A stretch of 5,819 nt of DNA, from contig JAFXFQ010000075.1 of assembly GCA_017520365.1 (NCBI GenBank), forward strand, positions 1-5,819. Direction: 5' to 3'. Origin of the DNA: Clostridia bacterium (lineage in GTDB: Bacteria; Bacillota; Clostridia; Oscillospirales; CAG-272). The position numbers and the translations under genes were made by a program. Of this stretch, positions 1 to 5,607 are shown piece after piece. Each line of letters starts with the position of its first letter. Within the stretch, counting starts at the first letter, position 1. The notes under the pieces are model-generated. The model was given only the letters and a program-made list of their open reading frames with translations. It was not told the origin of the DNA and searched no databases.

Positions 1-261
1 AAGGCTCTCCTCTGCGCTCTTTTCGCCTACTGCGGGATTGCTTCCTGCTGACTGGCCCTTTGTGATCTTTTCGCCGATGGTGATCTTGTTTGTTGCAGCG
101 GACTTCTGAAGTGCCTGTCTATCTGTATTGATAGCAATGAAATCTACTCCGCGCAAGTTGGATGTGATCATTCTGGTGACAGCGTTGTTTCCGCCGCCGC
201 CTACGCCGACTACTTTAATATTTACGCCACTTTCAAATGTTTCATCAAGTTCAAAAGGCAT
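1..261 (-). CDS. ftsZ: Cell division protein FtsZ (N-terminal part, cut by window edge)
   Basis: This is the tubulin-like GTPase that polymerises into the cytoplasmic Z ring at mid-cell and recruits the division machinery. Only the first 87 codons are present and the gene runs off the left edge. After a short tail (MPFELDETFESG) comes the first Rossmann strand and nucleotide-binding loop, IKVVGVGGGGNNAV (residues 15-28), then FIAINTD (41-47), QAL (49-51) and the IGEK...NPAVG segment (62-79), all in the order and spacing of FtsZ. The GGGTGTG tubulin signature would lie beyond the edge. The start ATG at 261-259 is preceded by GGAGG at a 10-nt spacing, and the N-terminal length fits the family. 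The gene follows divIB without an intervening ftsA and has its own promoter about 100 nt upstream, so its level can be set separately from the mraY-divIB unit. Identity is effectively certain; only the C-terminal tail cannot be seen. Confidence 0.97.
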   Translation of the reverse strand, partial: MPFELDETFESGVNIKVVGVGGGGNNAVTRMITSNLRGVDFIAINTDRQALQKSAATNKITIGEKITKGQSAGSNPAVGEKSAEESL

Positions 262-263
262 TT

Positions 264-305
264 TCAATAATCCTCCGTCATTTTTTCGGCCAATGGCCTC
301 GTCAT
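264..305 (-). other. Possible 13-codon leader ORF ending at the ftsZ start
   Basis: An ATG at 305-303 opens a short frame, MTRPLAEKMTEDY, whose TGA (266-264) lies 2 nt before the ftsZ ATG (sequence TGAAAATG). It lies wholly inside the inferred ftsZ leader and spans the ftsZ Shine-Dalgarno. Such an arrangement would allow translational coupling. Its own ribosome binding site is poor: only an A-rich TTTAAGAAAA precedes it. A 14-codon open frame can easily arise by chance, so this is a candidate only. Confidence 0.2.
272..276 (-). promoter_or_regulatory. ftsZ ribosome binding site
   Basis: GGAGG on the minus strand lies 10 nt before the ftsZ ATG, slightly longer than the usual 5-9 nt. It is embedded in the last codons of a possible leader ORF that ends 2 nt before the ftsZ start, and it lies just downstream of a GGCC-ATT-GGCC hairpin. 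Confidence 0.75.
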
Positions 306-348
306 TTTTCTTAAATTTCAGCTTACTTTTATGTATGAAACGCCGAAA
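284..348 (-). promoter_or_regulatory. ftsZ mRNA leader with two competing hairpins
   Basis: Within the transcript expected from the ftsZ promoter, TTTCGGC (348-342) can pair perfectly with GCCGAAA (290-284). The 3' arm overlaps a local hairpin, GGCC-ATT-GGCC (298-288). The two pairings share bases 288-290 and so exclude each other. The local hairpin ends 11 nt upstream of the Shine-Dalgarno GGAGG. The pairings are seen in the sequence; a regulatory role is speculation, since short complementary words are common. Confidence 0.2.
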
Positions 349-368
349 TAACACTACATACACACTAT

Positions 369-397
369 ATAATATACTGTTTCTTTCACTTTTTCAA
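369..397 (-). promoter_or_regulatory. Sigma-A-type promoter for ftsZ
   Basis: On the minus strand the -35 box TTGAAA (397-392) is separated by exactly 17 nt from the -10 box TATTAT (374-369). Each box has one mismatch to the sigma-70/sigma-A consensus. The spacer and flanks are AT-rich and lie in the non-coding gap between divIB and ftsZ. Transcription would begin near 362, giving an ftsZ leader of about 100 nt. AT-rich DNA produces chance matches, but the spacing, position and orientation fit well. Confidence 0.7.
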
Positions 398-446
398 GTC
401 TTTTTTGAAATTTATTTTATTTTTTTGCAGAAAATAGCCTTTTTTC

Positions 447-510
447 GCATAAAATCTACCTTTTTGAGTCTTTTATGCATTTGCCTAAAGGCTCATGTTT
501 ATGCAATTGC
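447..510 (-). promoter_or_regulatory. TTTATGC-type repeat cluster upstream of the ftsZ promoter
   Basis: Three copies of one word lie between the end of divIB and the ftsZ promoter. GCATAAAA (447-454, plus strand) and TTTTATGC (471-478) form a perfect 8-bp inverted repeat with a 16-nt spacer. TTTATGCATTTGC (472-484) and TTTATGCAATTGC (498-510) form a direct repeat matching at 12 of 13 positions, 26 nt apart. The copies sit about 24-26 nt apart and begin about 50 nt upstream of the -35 box, a typical place for an activator or repressor array. No known regulator motif is recognised, and AT-rich composition makes part of this expected by chance. Confidence 0.35.
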
Positions 511-524
511 AGAAGACATTTTCA

Positions 525-1742
525 TCAATCCAGGCTTATTCCCTCATCTTTTACCACGCTTGTTTTGGAAAGATCGCTGACATCTATTCTGGCTTTAAAG
601 GTTCCGTCAAACATTTCGTCACTAAGGGTAGCCGCTGTCAGCTTAAACTTCGTGGGCATACTCTCAGAGCCTCCTGCAAACACAAGGTATCTTGAGTCTA
701 CAGTAAAGCTTATATTATATCTGTCACAAAGATCGATCTTATCCGTTCGTCCGCTGAGGCTGCTTGCGAGAACTGCCTCACAGACCTCATAAATGTATTT
801 ATCGTCTCTCAGGTCTGCAAAAGCGGGAACCAATCCTGCGGTGACGTTACTAACGTCGGGAAGGACAAGCTTTATGCATCCTTTTTCCTTAGCATCCTCC
901 TCCGTGACTGAGCCCATAACTCGAAGGCTCGTGCTCAGCAGGCGGTACTCTCCGTAAAAGTCCGCATAGAAGGCGGCATCTTCTTCAACTATATTGAATT
1001 CTATCTTACCGGGAGGGGTACGTTCAACGTCGACCTCCGATATTTCAGGGCATCTCAGCATAAGCAGCTCACCCACCTCTCTTGAGGAGAATGAGAACAG
1101 GTGGTCTCCCTTATGAACTCCCGTTGCTCCGAGCAGTGCATCCTCTGAGTGGACGGAGGTTGCAGGTATGGAAATATCGCTTATGACAAAGAGAAGTCGG
1201 TATGCAACCACGCACATAAAAATAAGAACTGCAAACAAAAGTGCTGCTGAAATAATAATATCACGGGCATTTCGTCTTTTTCTCGCTTTCTTTGCCATTT
1301 CCATGGCTTCGATCTGCCTTGCAGACTCCTCGCGTCTGTCCTCCAGAGTCTGCTCGGGAAACGAGCTGTTCTTAAGCTTTGCGGCTCCTTCTCTGTTTTC
1401 GACGACATCACCTTTTTCTCCTATGTCACGCGGCTTTCCCTTTTGCTCAGGTCTTTTACGGATTTTAGGAGGCTTTCCCTCGCGGATATCATCCTCAGCC
1501 GTTCTTTCAAGGGGATTTCTGTCTGTTCGTTCGCGACGTGGAGCTCGGGGCTGATCCTGCAGCGTTTTTTCCCTTTCCACCTTTGAGCGGAAGGAATCAT
1601 AATAGTTTCGCCCTTTCGATCTGCCATCGTCGTTTTCCTGAGACGGTGTGGGCAATGCCATTGGCGCATTCTTTTTCTCTTTCTGAGCATCGAGGAGCTT
1701 TTTCATTTTTTCGCTATAATACTCATCAATAGATTTTGCCAT
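525..1742 (-). CDS. divIB: Cell division protein DivIB/FtsQ
   Basis: This is a single-pass membrane protein of the divisome that, with DivIC/FtsB and FtsL, controls septal peptidoglycan synthesis by FtsW and its partner PBP. The 405-residue product has three parts. Residues 1-160 form a charged, low-complexity cytoplasmic tail ending in a basic helix (AKKARKRRNAR). Residues 161-187 form one transmembrane segment. The extracellular part starts with a POTRA-like domain (about 188-256) containing GVHKGDHLFSF and the RTPPGKIEFNIVEE strand, followed by the beta domain. B. subtilis DivIB is about 263 residues, so the excess is almost all in the N-terminal tail. The ATG is chosen because AGGCGGT (1755-1749) precedes it by 6 nt. 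It lies 28 nt after murG, presumably in the same operon. Sequence identity in this family is low, so the call rests on topology, the POTRA features and position between murG and ftsZ. Confidence 0.9.
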   Translation of the reverse strand: MAKSIDEYYSEKMKKLLDAQKEKKNAPMALPTPSQENDDGRSKGRNYYDSFRSKVEREKTLQDQPRAPRRERTDRNPLERTAEDDIREGKPPKIRKRPEQKGKPRDIGEKGDVVENREGAAKLKNSSFPEQTLEDRREESARQIEAMEMAKKARKRRNARDIIISAALLFAVLIFMCVVAYRLLFVISDISIPATSVHSEDALLGATGVHKGDHLFSFSSREVGELLMLRCPEISEVDVERTPPGKIEFNIVEEDAAFYADFYGEYRLLSTSLRVMGSVTEEDAKEKGCIKLVLPDVSNVTAGLVPAFADLRDDKYIYEVCEAVLASSLSGRTDKIDLCDRYNISFTVDSRYLVFAGGSESMPTKFKLTAATLSDEMFDGTFKARIDVSDLSKTSVVKDEGISLD

Positions 1743-1770
1743 TATTTCACCGCCTTTCTGTTTTTATCTT

Positions 1771-2898
1771 TTACTTTTTGTTTTTATGTTCCTTAACAAG
1801 ACGCTTTGCCTCTTCGTATATGCGCTGATTTGCATCGCTTACGGCAAATGCTTTGATCTTTTGTTCCATTTCTTGTCTTCTGCTCTCGTCGTTGCAAAGC
1901 TTTGCAACGAGCTCTGTCAGCTTTGCGGGGAGCTCGGGAGTCTCACGAAGAATTTCAGCAGCGCCCTTCTCGCAGAGAACGTTTGCATTTTTGAACTGCT
2001 GGTCATCGGTAACGTTGGGAGAAGGAATGAACACCACACACTTGCCTGCAAGAGAAAGCTCGGAAACTGTGAGGGCTCCTGCTCTGCAGATAACTATATC
2101 TGCAGCCGCCACTCTGTCCGGCATATCATAGATATACTCAAGAAGCTCAAGATTTTTATACTTATCAAGTCCCATTTCTCTGAACTGTCCGAATGCTATC
2201 TCCTTCTCAATAGCACCTGTTGCATGAGTATGATATATATCTTCCTTACCGCCCGTATAGTTTTTCATAAGGGCAAGGACCGCCTCATTTACCTTTTCGG
2301 CTCCAAGGCTTCCTCCGAAGGAAAGAATACTGCATTTCACGCTATCGGGAATGCCCAGCTTTTTTCTCGCCTCTTCCTTTGAGGTATCGGAGAATTTGCC
2401 CAGCATGGGACAGCCCACCACCATAAGCTTTTCGGGGCAATTCAATCCCTCTCCCGCCTTTTCGAAATTCAGGAAAATACGGTCTGCGGCTCCCGAGAGC
2501 ATTCGAACAGCCATTCCGGGAACGGCATTGGACTCGTGAAGTGCTGTGGGAATACCCATTTTTGCTGCCGCCTTACATACGGGCCAGGAAACGTATCCGC
2601 CTGTGCCGATAACTATATCGGGCTTAAAGCTTTTTATGATCTTTTTGGCTTTTGCGGGGGACGTGAGAGCCAGGTAAGCCGCTTTGATATTTTTCAGAGA
2701 AAGGCTTCTGCGAAGACCCATTACGTCAACGTGGTAGAGCTTATATCCCTTTGCGGGAACAAGCTTATTCTCGATGCCTCGGGGAGTGCCGACAAAGGCG
2801 ATCTCGCTATCGGGCTCGTTTTCCTTTATAACCTGAGCAATTGCAAGTGCGGGATTTACGTGGCCGCCCGTACCGCCGCCTGTCATAAGAACTCTCAT
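1771..2898 (-). CDS. murG: UDP-GlcNAc:lipid I N-acetylglucosaminyltransferase MurG
   Basis: MurG is a peripheral membrane enzyme on the cytoplasmic face. It transfers GlcNAc from UDP-GlcNAc to lipid I, making lipid II, the substrate of FtsW. The 375-residue product shows the GT28/GT-B plan. The N-terminal acceptor domain has the glycine loop GGGTGGHVNPA (7-17) with the conserved His13, IGTGGYVSWPV (97-107) and HESNAVPG (121-128). The donor domain has SFGGSLGA (193-200), the ICRAGALTVSEL stretch (270-281) with the ribose-binding Glu280, and the DDQQFKNA loop (298-305). The length is slightly above the usual 355-365. The ATG is preceded by AAAGGGG at a 6-nt spacing. It starts 15 nt after ftsW and ends 28 nt before divIB, so all three are likely cotranscribed. 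All catalytic landmarks I can check are intact. Confidence 0.98.
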   Translation of the reverse strand: MRVLMTGGGTGGHVNPALAIAQVIKENEPDSEIAFVGTPRGIENKLVPAKGYKLYHVDVMGLRRSLSLKNIKAAYLALTSPAKAKKIIKSFKPDIVIGTGGYVSWPVCKAAAKMGIPTALHESNAVPGMAVRMLSGAADRIFLNFEKAGEGLNCPEKLMVVGCPMLGKFSDTSKEEARKKLGIPDSVKCSILSFGGSLGAEKVNEAVLALMKNYTGGKEDIYHTHATGAIEKEIAFGQFREMGLDKYKNLELLEYIYDMPDRVAAADIVICRAGALTVSELSLAGKCVVFIPSPNVTDDQQFKNANVLCEKGAAEILRETPELPAKLTELVAKLCNDESRRQEMEQKIKAFAVSDANQRIYEEAKRLVKEHKNKK

Positions 2899-2913
2899 AA
2901 TTATCCCCTTTAC

Positions 2914-4413
2914 TTATTTCTTTTGATAGGAATGCTTTGATATGGAAAGCAACACACCCATTTCTGCCATCAATATGATAAGCGAGGTGCCGCCATATGA
3001 GAAGAAGGGCAAGGAAACTCCCGTGTTGGGAATGATATTGGTTACTACCATAATGTTGAGGGCTGACTGGATGCCCACCTGGAAGGTTATACCGAATGCG
3101 GTAAGGGAGGAAAATGCATCGGGTGCTTTTTTTGCAATTGTTATTCCGCGCCAGACAAAAAGTCCGTACAGTCCTATAAGAAGGATCGCTCCAATAAAGC
3201 CCATCTCCTCACACCAGATGGTGAAGATAAAGTCGTTATGCGCCTCAGAAACGTAATTATACTTAAGGTCACTTTCACCGAGACCTACACCAAAGAGGCC
3301 GCCGTTACCGATGGCAAGGAGACCCTGAGTGGTCTGCCACGCCTCATCGAGGACATCTGCATTTTCATCCTGGTGAGTGAGTATACGCTCCATAGCATAG
3401 TCGTTATTCATAAGGTAAACAAATCCGGCAAGACCTGCAACGGTACCGTACGTTAGGCTCATTGCGAGGATGTTGGTACCGCTGAAGAACACGATGGCAA
3501 CGCCGATAAGTCCGAGGATAATGGTACCGGACAGGTGCTTTTCCAAAAGGACAAGGCCGCAAAAGACACCGAAAATTATCATCGGATTGATAACGGTTCT
3601 GAGATAGCCTCTCACCTTACCGGGCTTTCTGTTGGGATCACCATAGTACTTATCGATATAAAAGGCAAGAACAAGGATCATTGCCGCCTTTGCAAGCTCC
3701 GAGGGCTGGAATGAAATAAATCCGAGAGAGAGCCATCGCTGTGCAACACCTCTCGCAGTTCCCATTATCAGGACCAGGACAAGGAGGACTATCGCCACTA
3801 CCGCCGCAGGTATCGCCATCATTTTGAAGAACTTATAATTGAAAAAGCTCAGGAGTATCATTACAGCTCCGCCGATGGCAACCCACAAAAGCTGGTTTCT
3901 TATGTAATAATAGCTGTCTCCTTTTTCCGATAAGGCTGATGGAAAGCTTGCCGAGAACACCATTATTGTGCCGAGGGCAAGGATCACAAGGATTATGATG
4001 AGCATTGGGCGATCCACGCCGTGACGCTGACGCTGTATGCTCTGAGCCTCCCATCTTTCGTCCTTTTCCTTACTCGTTGCGAGAAGATTATTACGGACAA
4101 AGCCCTTCAGGCCTTTATTCTCACGTTCATCGTAGGAAAGAGAAGTCTCTGTCTTTCTCTTTTCGGGAAGGCTCCTCCCTGCCCGTGCTGTATTTGACGG
4201 AGCACGGCGGATATCTGTTTTTTGAGGCTGTGCGGGTCTTTGCCTCAGGGGCCTGTCGCCTCTCGCCTCTCGGCGGACAGGAGATCTTTCATCTCCTCTT
4301 TGCGGATTATGAGGACGGCGAGCGCCGCTTTCGTCCCGCAAGTCTGCAGGGCGTCTTCTTTGAGGCACACCTTCGGTGCGCCTTTGATCGGGTCTTTTAT
4401 TATTTTCGCTCAT
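2914..4413 (-). CDS. ftsW: SEDS-family septal glycan polymerase FtsW, with long basic N-terminal tail
   Basis: FtsW is the multi-pass SEDS glycosyltransferase that polymerises lipid II at the septum together with a class B PBP. The 499-residue product has a roughly 134-residue cytoplasmic tail rich in Arg, Pro and Gln, then about ten membrane segments starting near residue 136. Family landmarks are FSASFPSA (153-160), ARGVAQRWLSLG...QPSELAK (220-242), the loop with the essential aspartate YVSEAHNDFIF (387-397, Asp394), and the C-terminal NTGVSLPFFSYGGTSL signature (463-478). A typical FtsW is 360-410 residues; the extra length is the tail. The ATG is supported by AAAGGTG (4425-4419), with AGG 7 nt from the start, and there is no comparable later start before the membrane core. 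The usual PDLGT-like motif reads EKHLSGT (291-297). The paralogues SpoVE and RodA share these motifs, so a SpoVE label is possible; the cluster position favours FtsW. Confidence 0.95.
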   Translation of the reverse strand: MSENNKRPDQRRTEGVPQRRRPADLRDESGARRPHNPQRGDERSPVRREARGDRPLRQRPAQPQKTDIRRAPSNTARAGRSLPEKRKTETSLSYDERENKGLKGFVRNNLLATSKEKDERWEAQSIQRQRHGVDRPMLIIILVILALGTIMVFSASFPSALSEKGDSYYYIRNQLLWVAIGGAVMILLSFFNYKFFKMMAIPAAVVAIVLLVLVLIMGTARGVAQRWLSLGFISFQPSELAKAAMILVLAFYIDKYYGDPNRKPGKVRGYLRTVINPMIIFGVFCGLVLLEKHLSGTIILGLIGVAIVFFSGTNILAMSLTYGTVAGLAGFVYLMNNDYAMERILTHQDENADVLDEAWQTTQGLLAIGNGGLFGVGLGESDLKYNYVSEAHNDFIFTIWCEEMGFIGAILLIGLYGLFVWRGITIAKKAPDAFSSLTAFGITFQVGIQSALNIMVVTNIIPNTGVSLPFFSYGGTSLIILMAEMGVLLSISKHSYQKK

Positions 4414-4455
4414 TTGCGCACCTTTCGTGTTTTATGGATAAAGTCAAGGATCAGA

Positions 4456-5478
4456 TCAAAGTCCGAACCATGCCGCAACGCAAAGCATGGCAGTTACTGC
4501 GCTGAAGGTTACAACGATGCGGTTTTCGCTCCAGCCGCACTTTTCAAAATGGTGGTGTATAGGTGCCATTTTGAAGAGGCGCTTACCGTGGGTCAGCTTG
4601 AAGTATCCGACCTGAAGCATTACAGATGCTGTTTCACATATATAAACGAAGCCGCAAACAACAATGATAAGAGGAGATCCTGCAAGGAAGGCACTGCCAA
4701 CGGCAAGCCCTCCGAGGAAGAGAGAGCCTGTATCACCCATAAAAACTCTTGCGGGATACAGGTTATAAACAAGGAATCCTGCGGGAAGGCCGATGAGGAG
4801 TGCCGCAGAAAAAGCGAGAGGCACATTCATCACTTCGAAGGCAAAAAACGCACACAGTGCAAAGAACAGACCGACCACAACGGTAACTGAGGACGCAAGG
4901 CCGTCGATACCGTCTGTCAGGTTTACAGCGTTCATAATTCCCACGATAAGAAGGAGTGCGCACACGTAATACACTACTGTGAGCACAGGATTTGCGGCAA
5001 AATCAACAACGATGCCGAAATACGGGATAGCCACGCTGAGGGAAAGTCCGCCGAAAAAGCTCATACCGAAAAGATATATTCCTCCGATAAGAAGCTGAAG
5101 AAGGAATTTCTGAGAGGCTGTAAGGCCCTCGTTCTGAGCCTTTCTCAGTTTTGCGGAGTCATCAATTATTCCGATAAGACCTGAGGCAAGAGCCAGCGCG
5201 CAGGTCATTATGAAGGGAGATGCCGTTTTCATTCCCATACTGACAGCAAGATAAACAGAAAGGGCTATTCCGAGAACGGCCGCCGTTACGAGGAAGGCAA
5301 TACCGCCCATTGTAGGTGTTCCTTCCTTGCTTTTATGCCAGCGGGGGCCTATATCAAGGATCTTCTGACCCATTTTCCGGCTTGCCAGAACGGGGATAAG
5401 GAAGTGTGAGATCACAGCCGTTACGGCAAAGGCAAGAATTACCGCCGCAAAAAATATAATAACGTTAACGTCTTTCAT
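4456..5478 (-). CDS. mraY: Phospho-MurNAc-pentapeptide translocase MraY
   Basis: MraY is the integral membrane enzyme that transfers phospho-MurNAc-pentapeptide from its UDP carrier to undecaprenyl phosphate, making lipid I. Counting from the ATG at 5478, the 340-residue product has KSKEGTPTMGG (49-59), the aspartate pair IIDD (104-107), NAVNLTDGIDGLA (183-195), the VFMGDTGSL active-site stretch (245-253, Asp249) and the PIHHHFEKCGWSE signature (306-318), with about ten hydrophobic helices. All key residues are present and the length is normal (324-360). An in-frame ATG at 5508 would add ten residues, but it has no Shine-Dalgarno. The ATG at 5478 has GGGAAGG 10 nt upstream, and its product begins where known MraY proteins begin. 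The gene follows a strong promoter, lies 99-129 nt after murE depending on the start, and ends 42 nt before ftsW. murF and murD, which often flank mraY, are absent here. Confidence 0.97.
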   Translation of the reverse strand: MKDVNVIIFFAAVILAFAVTAVISHFLIPVLASRKMGQKILDIGPRWHKSKEGTPTMGGIAFLVTAAVLGIALSVYLAVSMGMKTASPFIMTCALALASGLIGIIDDSAKLRKAQNEGLTASQKFLLQLLIGGIYLFGMSFFGGLSLSVAIPYFGIVVDFAANPVLTVVYYVCALLLIVGIMNAVNLTDGIDGLASSVTVVVGLFFALCAFFAFEVMNVPLAFSAALLIGLPAGFLVYNLYPARVFMGDTGSLFLGGLAVGSAFLAGSPLIIVVCGFVYICETASVMLQVGYFKLTHGKRLFKMAPIHHHFEKCGWSENRIVVTFSAVTAMLCVAAWFGL

Positions 5479-5488
5479 ATCCGAAAAG

Positions 5489-5495
5489 CCTTCCC
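5489..5495 (-). promoter_or_regulatory. mraY ribosome binding site that favours the inner start
   Basis: GGGAAGG on the minus strand lies 10 nt before the ATG at 5478. The upstream ATG at 5508 is preceded only by pyrimidine- and AT-rich DNA (CTGTTTTATACAG), so this site supports the shorter MraY. The 10-nt spacing is longer than ideal, which leaves some doubt. Confidence 0.55.
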
Positions 5496-5536
5496 TTAAT
5501 TTAGTCATCTGTATAAAACAGTTAATATCAATTTAT

Positions 5537-5565
5537 ATTATATCACCATTTATTTACACGGTCAA
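5537..5565 (-). promoter_or_regulatory. Strong sigma-A-type promoter for the mraY-ftsW-murG-divIB unit
   Basis: On the minus strand the -35 box TTGACC (5565-5560; five of six match TTGACA) is separated by 17 nt from a perfect -10 box TATAAT (5542-5537). The -10 box is extended by an upstream TG (TGATATAAT). Transcription should start near 5530, leaving a leader of about 50 nt to the preferred mraY ATG at 5478. The promoter lies wholly in the murE-mraY gap, so mraY and the genes after it can be transcribed independently of murE. Confidence 0.8.
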
Positions 5566-5584
5566 TAGCTATATCAAAAACCGT
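5558..5584. repeat. Inverted repeat over the mraY -35 box
   Basis: ACGGT (5558-5562) and ACCGT (5580-5584) are inverted copies separated by 17 nt. The spacer holds a perfect 8-bp palindrome, ATAGCTAT (5565-5572). One arm covers half of the -35 box and the palindrome abuts it, so a protein bound here would block the promoter. The pattern is clear, but the arms are short and no known operator is recognised. Confidence 0.3.
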
Positions 5585-5607
5585 TATAAAATATGCTGTT
5601 CTTTATA

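Noticed and set aside
476..505. Hairpin TGCAT...GCC-TTTA-GGC...ATGCA just after divIB as a terminator
   Set aside because: The stem is broken by unpaired bases and no T run follows on the minus strand. The words are better described as part of the TTTATGC repeat cluster.
128..580. 150-codon plus-strand frame over the divIB-ftsZ gap
   Set aside because: It is antisense to the start of ftsZ and the end of divIB. The middle is Phe/Leu-rich only because the gap is T-rich, and it overlaps the promoter and leader of ftsZ.
1786..2382. 198-codon open frame on the plus strand
   Set aside because: It lies wholly antisense to murG, whose motifs are complete. The translation is Cys/Leu-rich without recognisable domains and there is no good ribosome binding site. 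It is a shadow frame.
4414..4455. Promoter in the mraY-ftsW gap (TTGACT on the minus strand)
   Set aside because: No -10-like sequence occurs 16-18 nt downstream; that place holds the ftsW ribosome binding site.
4005..4505. 166-codon plus-strand frame opposite the FtsW tail
   Set aside because: The opposite strand of an Arg/Pro-rich coding stretch tends to stay open by composition; no protein features were seen.
4222..4890. 222-codon open frame on the plus strand
   Set aside because: It runs antisense across the 5' end of ftsW and the 3' end of mraY, both well supported, and has no domain features.
5576..5605. Possible terminator after murE: TATAAA/TTTATA pairing followed by TTTTT on the minus strand
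   Set aside because: The stem is only A-T pairs, and other bases separate it from the T run. It is too weak to call an intrinsic terminator.
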